This document shows positions 1-8,576 of a DNA stretch of 62,268 nt, piece after piece (position 1 is the stretch's first letter; every line of letters starts with the position of its first letter). A program made the position numbers and the translations under genes. The DNA is from Gammaproteobacteria bacterium (GTDB lineage: Bacteria > Pseudomonadota > Gammaproteobacteria > SZUA-152), in the NCBI GenBank assembly GCA_011051755.1, contig DRKN01000194.1, forward strand, positions 1 through 62,268, written 5' to 3'. The notes under the pieces were generated by a model, which saw only the letters and a list, made by a program, of their open reading frames with translations, had not been told where the DNA came from and made no database searches.

Positions 1-64
1 CCGCCGCGCCCGGAGGGAGGCCCGCAAATGCCCCAATCCTGCGTTCCAGTCCTTGTTAAGGGAG

Positions 65-142
65 CGGCGGAAAGGGGTCGAGCGGCGGAAAGGGGTCGGC
101 GGCGGAAAGGGGTCGGGTATGTTGGACGGCGGAAAGGGGTCG
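65..142. repeat. Four short tandem copies of a GC-rich 16-mer
   Basis: The 16-mer cggcggaaaggggtcg occurs at 65-80, 83-98, 100-115 and 127-142. The last two copies are followed by the same ggtatgttg tail. The ggggtc core is the complement of the gacccc core in the next repeat block, so both blocks may belong to one extragenic palindrome family. No convincing gene covers it. The window edge is close, so an assembly artefact cannot be excluded. Confidence 0.8.
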
Positions 143-152
143 GGTATGTTGA

Positions 153-269
153 ATCATTCTCAAAGTGCGGGATAAAGGGGCGACGACAGAAATTCGTCGC
201 TTGCTATCTGAGAAAAAGGAGTTTAAGCAAAACATTCCACGTATTTTAACGATGATGCAATTAACCTGA
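153..269 (+). other. Possible 3' remnant of an unknown reading frame
   Basis: One plus-strand frame is open for 38 codons from 153 and ends with TGA at 267-269. It reads as plausible protein (it contains TTEIRRLLSEKKEF), unlike the surrounding repeats. It has no start codon of its own and directly follows a stop at 150-152. Its last codons and stop fall inside the first copy of the repeat that is then reiterated downstream. I do not recognise the family, and this could be chance. Confidence 0.2.
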
Positions 270-415
270 CCCCTAAATTGCTAAACTTTTAACGATGATG
301 CAATTAACCTGACCCCTAAACCTGCTAAACTTTTAACGATGATGCAATTAACCTGACCCCTAAACCTGCTAGACCCCTAAACCTGCTAAACCCTTATGAC
401 CCCTAAACCCTTAAA
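244..415. repeat. Tandem array of about 43-bp units with the aacctgacccc core
   Basis: Three near-identical units start at 244, 287 and 331 (spacing 43 and 44 bp). Each contains acgatgatgcaattaacctg followed by acccctaaa. They grade into shorter gacccctaaac repeats up to about 415. The aggggtcaggttaatt type sequence (reverse complement) resembles extragenic palindromes mobilised by RAYT transposases. That link is an inference; no transposase gene is in the window. Confidence 0.85.
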
Positions 416-515
416 CCCTCGTGGGAAGAAAAAGAGGGATCACATGTTAAGCAACTGTTTTACCGCAAGAAGTGCCAAAAAGCGGCAAGAAGCGTAAATT
501 GTTGATTTTTGATAA

Positions 516-602
516 TGGTGCCCGGGGCCGGAATCGAACCGGCACGGCCGTGAAGCCGAGGGATTTTAAGTCCCTTGTGTCTACCAGTTTCACCACCCGG
601 GC
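516..602 (-). tRNA. leuZ: tRNA-Leu (anticodon UAA)
   Basis: The minus strand folds as a class II tRNA of 87 nt. The acceptor strand gcccggg pairs with cccgggc, the anticodon loop has TAA within cttaaaa, there is a long variable arm, the T-arm has ggttcgattcc, and CCA is encoded (516-518). It is the last member of the pgsA-linked Gly-Cys-Leu cluster, as in E. coli (glyW-cysT-leuZ). Confidence 0.96.
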
Positions 603-721
603 GACGAGCGGTTTCAACAGCAGTAACTATTACAGAAAACCATCGGCGCGGGAAGCGCGACAGAATCGTTACCGTGCCGGAAAAATAGCGAAAGAACCGA
701 GCGGGAATGGCGGACGATAAG

Positions 722-795
722 TGGAGGCTGAGCCCGGAGTCGAACCGAGGTACACGGATTTGCAGTCCGCTGCATAGCCACTCTGCCACTCAGCC
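722..795 (-). tRNA. cysT: tRNA-Cys (anticodon GCA)
   Basis: A 74-nt minus-strand tRNA with acceptor ggctgag/ctcagcc, anticodon GCA in the loop actgcaaat, T-loop ggttcgactcc and encoded CCA. It lies between tRNA-Gly and tRNA-Leu in the conserved gammaproteobacterial cluster. Confidence 0.97.
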
Positions 796-839
796 AGTCA
801 TCGATCATGCAAGGGCTTAAAGACTCCCTCCCCTAACTG

Positions 840-866
840 AAAAAACCCCGACCCTTCGACCGAGGC
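840..866 (-). terminator. Possible terminator between tRNA-Gly and tRNA-Cys
   Basis: On the minus strand a G:U-containing stem (cctcgg with tcgggg) is followed by six T residues. It would lie inside the tRNA transcript, so it may be an RNA-processing or attenuating hairpin rather than a full terminator. Confidence 0.35.
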
Positions 867-925
867 ATTTTTATACATCAAAGGACAGGCCAGAGGGATA
901 AACCCAAAGGTTCAAACAAACAATT

Positions 926-1001
926 TGGAGCGGGAAACGAGATTCGAACTCGCGACCCCAACCTTGGCAAGGTTGTGCTCTACCAGCTGAGCTATTCCCG
1001 C
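926..1001 (-). tRNA. glyW: tRNA-Gly (anticodon GCC)
   Basis: A 76-nt minus-strand tRNA with acceptor gcgggaa/ttcccgc, D-arm agctcagctggtagagc, anticodon GCC within ttggcaa, T-loop gagttcgaatctc and encoded CCA. It is the first tRNA downstream of pgsA. Confidence 0.97.
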
Positions 1002-1107
1002 GTCACGTCTTCAAGAGCGCTGTATTTTACAGCCCGAGGGAGGACTGTCAAGCCTTTCACCCCCCGTCACCACACTAAAGAAGCAGGGCACTTTGAATAA
1101 GCGCCCT

Positions 1108-1686
1108 TCACTTCGAAGCCGCATCGGAGAGGCTGGGCCAGGCCGCACGCAGGTAGATGAACATGGACCATAGGGTCAGCCCGGCGGCCACGTATAACAG
1201 CACAAAACCGATTTCGGCGGTGGGAAAATGGCCGACCGGTTCACGGTATAGCAGCAGCAACAAAGCCACCATCTGCGCACTGGTTTTGATCTTGCCAATG
1301 GTGGATACGGCCACCAGGGTACGAGCACCGACCTCGGCCATCCACTCGCGCAGGGCGGAGATCACGATCTCGCGGCCGATAATAATCACCGCCGGCAAAG
1401 CCAGCAGCAAGTCAGCAAAGGGGGTCGGATTGATATCCACCAGCATCACCAGCGCCACCGCCACCATCAGCTTGTCGGCCACCGGATCGAGGAAAGCGCC
1501 AAAGGCCGAGGTCTGCTGCCAACGCCGTGCCAGATAACCATCCAGCCAGTCAGTAATGGCGGCGATGGCAAACACCGCCGTCACCGCCACATGGGCCCAG
1601 GGCACCGGCAGATAGAACAGCACGGCGAACACCGGAATCAGGGCAATGCGCAGCAGGGTGAGGATGTTGGGGAGGTTATAAGTCAT
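1108..1686 (-). CDS. pgsA: CDP-diacylglycerol-glycerol-3-phosphate 3-phosphatidyltransferase
   Basis: This inner-membrane enzyme makes phosphatidylglycerol phosphate from CDP-diacylglycerol and glycerol 3-phosphate, the committed step to phosphatidylglycerol and cardiolipin. The 192-aa protein carries the full CDP-alcohol phosphotransferase signature, D46-x2-D49-G-x2-A-R-x8-G-x3-D67-x3-D71, in the DWLDGYLARR segment, and several hydrophobic helices. Length matches the family. It starts 21 bp after uvrC and is followed by three tRNAs, the same order as in E. coli. I see no strong Shine-Dalgarno sequence, so translation may be coupled to uvrC. Confidence 0.97.
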   Translation of the reverse strand: MTYNLPNILTLLRIALIPVFAVLFYLPVPWAHVAVTAVFAIAAITDWLDGYLARRWQQTSAFGAFLDPVADKLMVAVALVMLVDINPTPFADLLLALPAVIIIGREIVISALREWMAEVGARTLVAVSTIGKIKTSAQMVALLLLLYREPVGHFPTAEIGFVLLYVAAGLTLWSMFIYLRAAWPSLSDAASK

Positions 1687-1707
1687 GGAGATCGTGTGCT
1701 AAGGCAT

Positions 1708-3555
1708 TCATTCATCCGAGTGGAACACATCATATACTTTTTGCGCCAGATTTTTACTGATACCCGGCACACTGGCTAAATCCTTCACCCCGGCGCGAGC
1801 CACTTCCTGCAAGCCGCCGAACTGTTTCAACAGCTGCTGGCGCCGTTTCGGCCCCAGTCCGCTGATGCCCTCCAGCACCGAGGTATTGCGCTTCTTGGCA
1901 CGGCGCTGGCGATGACCGGTAATGGCGAAACGGTGCGCCTCGTCGCGTATCTGCTGGATCACGTGCAGGGCCGGTGAATCCGCCGGCAGGCTCATCTCCC
2001 GGTCGGCGAACACCAGCACCTCCTGGCCCGGCTTGCGTGATGGCCCCTTGGCCACGCCAAGCAGGCTGACACCACTGATCTGCAATGCCTCCAGTACCGC
2101 CACGGCCTGCGCCACCTGCCCCTTGCCGCCGTCGATGATCAGGATATCCGGCAGCTTGCCCTCGCCCTTTTTCAGCCGCGTGTAGCGCCGCATCAGCGCT
2201 TGATGCATGGCGGCATAGTCGTCACCGGGGACAATGCCCTCGATGTTGAAGCGGCGATAGTCGGCCTTCAGCGGGCCGTTGCCGTCCAGCACCACGCAGG
2301 AGGCCACGGTGGCCTCGCCCATGGTATGACTGATATCGAAACACTCCAACCGCTGCGGCAGGCTGTCCAGCCCCAGCGCATCCTGCAAGGCCTCCAGCCG
2401 TTTCAGCACACCGGCCTTGCCGGCCAGACGGCTGCGTAAGGCAGTGCGGGCATTGGCCTCCGCCATCTGCTGCCAGCGCGCACGCTCGCCGCGCAGACGC
2501 CAGATCAGCTGTACTTTATGGCCACCCTGCTCCGAGAGCACGGACTGTAGCACCCCGGCGGCCTCTGGTTCAGCATTGAGCAGGATCTGCGGCGGAATTT
2601 CACGGCCGCCCGACCCTTCGCCACTCAAATAGAACTGTGCCACGAAGGCCGACAGAATATCCGCCGGCGCGGCACCCTCGGTCTGACGCGGGAAATAGGA
2701 CTTGTTGCCCAAATTGCGTCCGCCACGAATAAAGAACACCTGCACACAGGCCGCGCCACCCTCATTGACCACAGCGATCACGTCGCGGTCGCCGCCCTCA
2801 CCGCTGACCGACTGCGTCTCCTGCATGCGCCGCAGGCTGGCGATCTGGTCACGAAAACGCGCCGCCTGCTCGAATTGCAGGGCTTTGGCAACCGCCTCCA
2901 TGCGGATCACCAGTTCGTCGATGAGGCTGGAATTGCGGCCTTCGAGGAACATCACCGCGTGGCGCACGTCCTCGGCATAGTCCGCACGGGAAATGTGGCC
3001 CACGCAAGGCGCGGTACAGCGTTCGATCTGATATTGCAGACAAGGCCGCGAGCGGTTGCCATAGAAGCTGTCCTCGCACTGGCGCACGCGAAACACCTTT
3101 TGCAATATATGCAGGCTTTCACGCACCGAAGCCGCCGAGGGGTAAGGGCCGAAATAGCGCCCCTTGACGCGTCTGGCGCCGCGGTGGTAGCCGAGGCGTG
3201 GATAATCGTGGTTAGCGGAGAGAAAGAGAAACGGATAGCTCTTGTCGTCACGCATGAGGATGTTATAGCGCGGCTTGAGCTGCTTGATGAGGTTGTTCTC
3301 CAGCAGCAGGGCCTCGTTCTCGGTATGGGTGACGGTCACCTCCACACCGCGAATCTGCGCCACCAGGGCGCGGGTCTTGGGGCTCTGCACCGTGCGCTGA
3401 AAGTAACTCGACACACGCTTCTTCAGGTTGCGCGCCTTGCCCACGTACAGCACCGAGCCCTCGGCATCGAGCATGCGGTAAACGCCGGGCTTGCCGGTCA
3501 ACGTGCCAAGGAAGGCTTTGGCGTCAAAGGCCGGGGTGTCGTACTGCTCAGCCAT
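1708..3555 (-). CDS. uvrC: Excinuclease ABC subunit C
   Basis: UvrC makes both incisions around DNA lesions after UvrA/UvrB recognition. The 615-aa protein shows the expected order. An N-terminal GIY-YIG nuclease (GVYRML at about 24, VLYVGKARN at about 36) is followed by a cysteine cluster after RVRQCEDSFY, and a UVR motif region lies near 205-235. An RNase H-like second nuclease (ECFDISHTMGE, IIDGGKGQ) follows, then tandem helix-hairpin-helix motifs (LEGISGLGPKRRQQLL, LASVPGISKNLAQKV). Length is typical (about 610). It is transcribed with pgsA. The upstream uvrY response-regulator gene of enterics is absent here. Confidence 0.97.
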   Translation of the reverse strand: MAEQYDTPAFDAKAFLGTLTGKPGVYRMLDAEGSVLYVGKARNLKKRVSSYFQRTVQSPKTRALVAQIRGVEVTVTHTENEALLLENNLIKQLKPRYNILMRDDKSYPFLFLSANHDYPRLGYHRGARRVKGRYFGPYPSAASVRESLHILQKVFRVRQCEDSFYGNRSRPCLQYQIERCTAPCVGHISRADYAEDVRHAVMFLEGRNSSLIDELVIRMEAVAKALQFEQAARFRDQIASLRRMQETQSVSGEGGDRDVIAVVNEGGAACVQVFFIRGGRNLGNKSYFPRQTEGAAPADILSAFVAQFYLSGEGSGGREIPPQILLNAEPEAAGVLQSVLSEQGGHKVQLIWRLRGERARWQQMAEANARTALRSRLAGKAGVLKRLEALQDALGLDSLPQRLECFDISHTMGEATVASCVVLDGNGPLKADYRRFNIEGIVPGDDYAAMHQALMRRYTRLKKGEGKLPDILIIDGGKGQVAQAVAVLEALQISGVSLLGVAKGPSRKPGQEVLVFADREMSLPADSPALHVIQQIRDEAHRFAITGHRQRRAKKRNTSVLEGISGLGPKRRQQLLKQFGGLQEVARAGVKDLASVPGISKNLAQKVYDVFHSDE

Positions 3556-3610
3556 GTGAATCAGTCATTCTGTATCAACGTCTGCAATTTAGAGAGATAT
3601 CCACTATTCG

Positions 3611-3785
3611 TAGGAGCGGACCATGCCCGCGATAGCCATCCCACGGAAGCCTCAGCAGCTTTTTGTGGGAGCACCTTCAGGCGCGACCCCGAAAAGGGGA
3701 AGGTCGCGCCGAAAGACGCTCTACAACAGGATGCATTCCGCTTTCTGTGCCAAAACCATCGCGGGCATGGCCCACTCCTACCCAC
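3611..3785. repeat. REP-like palindromic repeats between uvrC and the UDG gene
   Basis: 3611-3633 reads gtaggagcggaccatgcccg followed by cga. The reverse-orientation partner tcgcgggcatggcccactcc lies at about 3760-3779. Between them a hairpin has aggcgcgacc and ggtcgcgcc arms around cgaaaagggg (about 3679-3711). A third copy lies between flgL and flgK (6803-6826). They look like an inverted pair of extragenic palindromes. Confidence 0.75.
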
Positions 3786-3805
3786 CCGATGGCAGGTGCA
3801 GGGGC

Positions 3806-4474
3806 TCATCGAGCATCGATCAAATCCCGCGCCTGCTGGAACACGGCGCGAAACATGGGCTCCGTCAGCCGCCGCGTCTGTGTGTTGTAGCGGCTGCAAT
3901 GGTAAGAATCCAGCAGATGGCGCTCGCCCGGCAGTGCATGCCGCACATTGTGCGCGAAACGAAAATCTTTCTGCCGCAGAGCAAAGGCGCGCACCACCGA
4001 CTGATGGGCGATGCTGCCCAGGGCCAGCACCACCGCACCCTTTTTCAGCCCTTCCAGCTCCGCACGTAGAAAATCGTTGCAGGCCTTGATCTCCGCGCCC
4101 ACCGGCTTGTTCTGCGGTGGCAGACATTTTACCGCGTTGGTAATACGGCAATTGCGCAGTTTCAAACCATCTCGCGCCGATGCGGACACTGGCGCACTGC
4201 TGAAGCCGTAGTCGAACAGGGTCTGGTAGAGCAGGATCCCGGCATGATCGCCGGTGAAGGGCCGGCCCGTGGCGTTGGCGCCATGCATGCCGGGGGCCAG
4301 ACCGACGATCAGCAGCGACGGCCGCGCGGCACCAAAGGGCGCCACCGGGCGGGCATGGTAGTCCGGGTAATCCTGTTGCACCTCGTCGAGAAACCGGCTG
4401 AGACGCGGGCAGCGGCGGCAATCGAGGTCGAAGACAGCGGAAACAGACTGGGAGAAAGAGGAATGACGGCTCAT
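3806..4474 (-). CDS. Uracil-DNA glycosylase, family 5 (UDGb-like)
   Basis: Excises uracil, and in this family other deaminated bases, from DNA to start base excision repair. The 222-aa protein has cysteines C19/C22 near the N terminus and two more in the NCRITNAVKC segment, the pattern of the 4Fe-4S cluster of family 4/5 enzymes. Motif A is GLAPGMHG (58-65) followed by TGRPFTGDHAG, which is the family 5 form; family 4 has a GEAPG type motif. The C-terminal DSYHCSRYNTQT supplies the second active-site loop. It stands alone between uvrC and a lipoprotein gene. The start has only a weak ribosome site. Confidence 0.85.
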   Translation of the reverse strand: MSRHSSFSQSVSAVFDLDCRRCPRLSRFLDEVQQDYPDYHARPVAPFGAARPSLLIVGLAPGMHGANATGRPFTGDHAGILLYQTLFDYGFSSAPVSASARDGLKLRNCRITNAVKCLPPQNKPVGAEIKACNDFLRAELEGLKKGAVVLALGSIAHQSVVRAFALRQKDFRFAHNVRHALPGERHLLDSYHCSRYNTQTRRLTEPMFRAVFQQARDLIDAR

Positions 4475-4807
4475 AAATTAGGCTTATCCGATGAAAAACA
4501 ACCGCTAGCATAGCATTGCCGTCAAGCCTTAACGGCCCCGGACTTTGCGCCGACACGAACAAAAAGGCATCCTATGGGTCAACTATTGTTGAATCACTGG
4601 AATACGCTGCCGCAACAGATAACTTCACTGCATACAGACAGGGTATAAATAACAACACGTCACACTGGCGAACGCCCACATGACAGGCGGCAGGACAACG
4701 CAGGATACCCGAGGCCAATGCCCACAGCCACTGGATTCCGGCATGCACCGAAATGACGATACTTGCACAGTGGGGAATCAAACCCACAAAGATTTAAGGA
4801 AAAACCG
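4475..4807. other. Intergenic region between UDG and lipoprotein genes
   Basis: This 333-bp stretch separates two divergent genes and must hold both promoters. A tataaat box (about 4645) is visible but I cannot pair it with a convincing -35. Open frames here lack family features. Nothing else is recognised. Confidence 0.4.
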
Positions 4808-5776
4808 ATGACAAAGCACCCCCGAATAATTGCCGCCATCGCCCTCGTTACCCTGACCAGCGTCGCCCTGACGGGCTGTCTGGTGGAGCAAAAAGAGCCG
4901 GAGCCACCCTATTACCGCAAGAGCGATAATTTGCGCATTTACAAACAAGGCGACTGGATTCGCTACAACGTCATTGCCACCACCACCACATTGTCCGGCA
5001 CCAGTACCGGCAATACCCAGGCCGGGACGCTGGAGGTTCGCTGGGGCAATTACTCCCCCTTGACCTCTCCTGATGGCAATGCGGGCAATGACGGCAACCC
5101 CTACGACGTGATCGAAAAACGTTACCTGTTCTGTCTGGGTGACGCATCTTGCAACCCCTCCACGGTGGTTATTCAGTACGTCCACCAGGATAACGCCTCA
5201 AGCAATCCCGCCAGCGCCGGCACCGAACGCCTGGTGGCCATGGGTGGTCACCCGATTACCGGCCAGTACTATTGGCTGAACAACAAGGGCGGCAGCAACG
5301 GTTTCGCGCCCCCCTCCAACCCTGTCCTAGGTGGCCAGGAAACAGTCATCACGTTGAAATCACCGCTATTCATCAACGACACCTACACGGTGGAATACAA
5401 TCTCATGGACAACTGCTACACAGGGACTCCAGGCTGCCTGGACGACGTCGGCGAATCCACAACATCCATCGAGATCATCGGTGACAGCAAGCGAATCAAC
5501 ACCAACATCGGCAACTACGCCAATCCCTTCCGGGTCAAATTTACTGCTGGCAAAGTCTTTCCGGACGTCGATGTTGGCGGCCAACTGCCGTTGACATTCG
5601 ACATTTTCGATCTCTGCAGTGATGGAAACTCAACCCATTCCGGCGACATGTATATCGTTCCCGAGATCGGGGTCATCCAAATGCAGAATACCTGTACGGA
5701 CAGTAGCACGGCTAGCAGCACCCGCTATGACATCACCATCGACAGCATCAGTTCCAGCATCACCGCTGGCAGCTAG
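4808..5776 (+). CDS. Predicted lipoprotein of unknown function
   Basis: A 322-aa protein. The start at 4808 is chosen because AAGGA lies 7 bases upstream and gives a clean lipoprotein signal peptide: KHPR, a hydrophobic core, then the lipobox ALTGC with C24. The in-frame ATG at 4763 would bury the signal peptide. The mature part is rich in N, T, S and G, contains several cysteines that could form disulphides (for example CLGDASC and CYTGTPGC), and has beta-rich spacing. I do not recognise a domain. It converges on flgL across a shared terminator, so it is not part of the flagellar operon. It is probably anchored in the outer membrane. Confidence 0.8.
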   Translation: MTKHPRIIAAIALVTLTSVALTGCLVEQKEPEPPYYRKSDNLRIYKQGDWIRYNVIATTTTLSGTSTGNTQAGTLEVRWGNYSPLTSPDGNAGNDGNPYDVIEKRYLFCLGDASCNPSTVVIQYVHQDNASSNPASAGTERLVAMGGHPITGQYYWLNNKGGSNGFAPPSNPVLGGQETVITLKSPLFINDTYTVEYNLMDNCYTGTPGCLDDVGESTTSIEIIGDSKRINTNIGNYANPFRVKFTAGKVFPDVDVGGQLPLTFDIFDLCSDGNSTHSGDMYIVPEIGVIQMQNTCTDSSTASSTRYDITIDSISSSITAGS

Positions 5777-5793
5777 CCGCCACTTGGCACGAC

Positions 5794-5829
5794 AAAAAGG
5801 GCGCTCCGTGCAAACGAGGCGCCCTTTTT
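5794..5829. terminator. Bidirectional intrinsic terminator
   Basis: An 11-bp perfect stem, aaaaagggcgc (5794-5804) with gcgcccttttt (5819-5829), and a 14-nt loop. It has a T run in both directions and serves the lipoprotein gene and flgKL. Confidence 0.93.
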
Positions 5830-5853
5830 CGTATCACCGCTGCGAGCTACGCC

Positions 5854-6774
5854 CTACAGGAAATTAAACAGGGACAGATTCTGTATCCTGGCAAAGCTCT
5901 GCTGCGAAGCCTCCAGTCCTGCCTGTTGCAGGTTCAAGCGGCTGATGGCCTCGGCGTAGTCCAGATCCTGCACTTCCGAGAGCCGTTTCTGTGCCTCCAG
6001 CTTGACGTCTTCATTGAAGTCACGGTGACTGTCGATGGCATTCTGCCTCGCCCCCACCTTGGCACGAAAACCGTCGAAATGATTGAGTGCACTTTGCAGA
6101 TCGCCAACCGCCGCCAGGTTCGGCGAATTGGATTCCAGCGAAAGCGCCAGTTGCTCCAGGGTCTCAAACACACTCTGGGTACCGCCACCACCCACCGGGA
6201 TGCTGACAAAAACATCGCTACCGGGATCACCCACGGGGATCTGCCGCGTGGCGCCGATCTGTAGATTGCGCTGGCCATTGTCGCCGCTGTAGTTGAAATC
6301 GTAGAGCCCGCTGCCGACGGGATTTTCCACCTCGCTAAAAGGCGCCGTGCCGACATTGTAGCCGGCGAAGACGTATTCGCCGTTACCGTCCACGGTATTG
6401 GCGAGCGCCAGGATCTCCGCCAGGTTTTGACGGATTTCATTGGCCAGGGCCGTACGATTGGCAGCGGACTGGCTGCCGTTGTTACCCTGGATAGCCAGTT
6501 CACGCGAACGCTGCAAGACAGTGATGGTCTGCGTGAGAGCATTCTCCTCGCTGAGCAGGCGGCTTTCGGCCATATCGGCATTTTCCTGATATTGTGTGGA
6601 CGTATCGATGTTCTGCTGCAGGGCAATGACCTGCGTGGAACCGATGACATCGTCCGAGGGAGACAAAATACGTTTGCCGGTGGCCACCTGCTGCTGTGTG
6701 TAACTCAGTTCCACCTGCCGATCCATCATGCTGCGGACGGCCTGGGACTGCATCTGTGCGGTGGAAATACGCAT
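5854..6774 (-). CDS. flgL: Flagellar hook-filament junction protein FlgL
   Basis: FlgL (HAP3) forms the second junction layer between hook and filament. The 306-aa protein begins MRISTAQMQSQAVRSMM, the flagellin-like N-terminal helix, and ends with the matching flagellin-like C-terminal helix (DYAEAISRLNLQQAGLEASQ). These terminal coiled-coils polymerise in the filament axis. The start at 6774 is preferred over 6813 because AAAGGA lies 8 bases upstream and the protein then starts like other FlgL. It lies 56 bp after flgK with a REP-like palindrome in the gap, and is last in the FliA-driven flgKL unit. Confidence 0.95.
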   Translation of the reverse strand: MRISTAQMQSQAVRSMMDRQVELSYTQQQVATGKRILSPSDDVIGSTQVIALQQNIDTSTQYQENADMAESRLLSEENALTQTITVLQRSRELAIQGNNGSQSAANRTALANEIRQNLAEILALANTVDGNGEYVFAGYNVGTAPFSEVENPVGSGLYDFNYSGDNGQRNLQIGATRQIPVGDPGSDVFVSIPVGGGGTQSVFETLEQLALSLESNSPNLAAVGDLQSALNHFDGFRAKVGARQNAIDSHRDFNEDVKLEAQKRLSEVQDLDYAEAISRLNLQQAGLEASQQSFARIQNLSLFNFL

Positions 6775-6802
6775 ACCATGATCCTTTCTTTTGTAACGTC
6801 TC

Positions 6803-6826
6803 ATCGCGGGCATGGCCCGCTCCTAC
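6803..6826. repeat. REP-like palindrome between flgK and flgL
   Basis: tcgcgggcatggcccgctcc followed by taca, the same family as at 3611-3785. It sits in the flgK-flgL spacer and may form an mRNA hairpin that lowers flgL levels (inference). Confidence 0.75.
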
Positions 6827-6830
6827 ACAA

Positions 6831-8492
6831 TTACCTGCCGGCCACGTTGAGCAGGGTCTGGAACAGAGTATCGGCCACTTTGACCAACTGGGCCGCGGCC
6901 TGGTAGGCCTGCTGATACTTGATCAGGTCGGCGGCCTCTTCATCGAGGTTCACACCGGAGACGGCACTGTTCGCTTCGATGGCATTGTCCAGCAACGCCT
7001 GCTGCGCTTCGCTGTTGACCTTGGCCTCGCGGGTCTTGACCCCGACATCGGCCAGCACCTTGCCGTAGGACGATTGATAGGTTTCGCTGCCGCTGCCCAA
7101 CAATTTCTGCGTCTGCAGGCCGGCCAGGGCCAGGGCATTGCTGTTGTCACCACTGGCGTTACCGCTGGCGGCGGCGGCAAACTCGGCCCCCGAGGCAAGG
7201 GCGACATTCATATCGCGGGCGCCATAGCGCACCGGGCGAATCAAGAAACTGTCGCCGGTGGCAACCGTACCACTCAGGTCAAGGGTGATCCCTTCACCGG
7301 CCACCGTGCGCGGCAGTTCCGCCGTGCCAAACCCGCTGTCCACCAGCGTGTTGTCGGACAGCCGCAGCAGGGAAAAATTGGCGCCGTCATAGCTCAGGCG
7401 ATACTCCGAGGCCTTGAGCTGAGCGGAGTCATTGATGGTCACCGCCACCGTACCGCTGGCGGCATTATTGTTGACGTTGGCAAAAACGGTCGGACTGGTG
7501 GTATTGATGGCGGCGAAAAACAGACCGCCGGGATTGCCGTTCAGATCATCGCCCAGTTGGTGCTGGGCATTAAAGGTATCGGCCATGCCGATGGCGATGC
7601 GGCCCAGGCCATCCTGCGTTGGATCCAACACGTTGCGGCGAAAATCCATCAAACCACCCAGTTGCCCACCATTCAACTGACTGCCGATGGGAATACTCGT
7701 GGTGCGACTGGTAAAAATGATCTCCCGCTGCGCAGGATCGAAACTGCCACGGGTAGTACTCAGGGTAGCGGCTTCGGTACCCAGCACCAGCGCCTGACCG
7801 CTACCGATAAAAATATTGGTCGAGCCGTCACCCGCCTCTACCCGGTTGACCGACACCAGTTCGGCAAGACGGTTGATCTGCTGGTCGCGCTGATCCAGCA
7901 GGTCATTCGGTGGCTGCCCGGAGGCGCTGGCACGGGCGATGGTAATGTCTTGATTCAGCTCCGCGATCGAACCGGCAATGCTGTTGACCTCCGAAGTAAA
8001 CATCTCCGTCTGCGTGTTGACCTGGTCACGCAGGCTATCGAATTCCCGGTTCAACGACTGAAAACGAGCGGCCAGCGTAGAGGCCTCCGAGACCATGACT
8101 TCACGGCTGGGAATGGAGGTCGGATTGTTGGAAACATCCTGCACCGCATTGAAAAAAGCCTGAATCGACGGGCTCAGGCTGGAGGACTCACCCGCCAGTG
8201 AGTTATCGACCCGTGCCGCCAGATTATACAGGGTATCCATCTGCTGAAAGGAAGAGGTACGGCTGGCCACCTGATTGCCCAGAAACTGGTCATAGATCCG
8301 GCGCACGGTGCTGACTTCGACACCATTGCCCACAAATCCCGAACCATTGGGGCTAGGCGTGCGCGACACCAACTCGGCACTCTGCCGGCTATAACCCGGG
8401 GTGTTGACGTTGGTGATATTGTTGCCGACCACCGCCAAGTTGCGCTGATAGGCCGTGAGACCGGAAATTGCTGTAGCGAGTAAATCTGACAT
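6831..8492 (-). CDS. flgK: Flagellar hook-associated protein FlgK
   Basis: FlgK (HAP1) caps the hook and forms the first junction layer. The 553-aa protein starts MSDLLATAISGLTAYQRNL and has the rod/hook family motif NNITNVNTPGYSRQ near residue 25. It ends with the family C-terminal block SGVNLDEEAADLIKYQQAYQ, which contributes to the axial coiled coil. GGAG precedes the ATG. A FliA promoter lies about 85-110 bp upstream, so flgKL is expected to be a late class operon separate from flgB-J. Confidence 0.97.
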   Translation of the reverse strand: MSDLLATAISGLTAYQRNLAVVGNNITNVNTPGYSRQSAELVSRTPSPNGSGFVGNGVEVSTVRRIYDQFLGNQVASRTSSFQQMDTLYNLAARVDNSLAGESSSLSPSIQAFFNAVQDVSNNPTSIPSREVMVSEASTLAARFQSLNREFDSLRDQVNTQTEMFTSEVNSIAGSIAELNQDITIARASASGQPPNDLLDQRDQQINRLAELVSVNRVEAGDGSTNIFIGSGQALVLGTEAATLSTTRGSFDPAQREIIFTSRTTSIPIGSQLNGGQLGGLMDFRRNVLDPTQDGLGRIAIGMADTFNAQHQLGDDLNGNPGGLFFAAINTTSPTVFANVNNNAASGTVAVTINDSAQLKASEYRLSYDGANFSLLRLSDNTLVDSGFGTAELPRTVAGEGITLDLSGTVATGDSFLIRPVRYGARDMNVALASGAEFAAAASGNASGDNSNALALAGLQTQKLLGSGSETYQSSYGKVLADVGVKTREAKVNSEAQQALLDNAIEANSAVSGVNLDEEAADLIKYQQAYQAAAQLVKVADTLFQTLLNVAGR

Positions 8493-8576
8493 GGTTACAC
8501 TCCGCGCCCCGCCCGGCCGCTGTGACCAGCGCTGGAGGCGCTGCCAGACAGCCCCGAAAAGGGGTTGCCCTTAAAT

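Noticed and set aside
1..420. CRISPR array
   Set aside because: The units are contiguous tandem repeats with no unique spacers of regular length.
460..808. Minus-strand frames over the Leu and Cys tRNAs
   Set aside because: They are tRNA sequence read as protein.
6696..8201. Long plus-strand open frame of 501 codons
   Set aside because: It lies antisense to flgK, which has clear FlgK motifs; the plus frame has no domain and reflects high GC codon structure.
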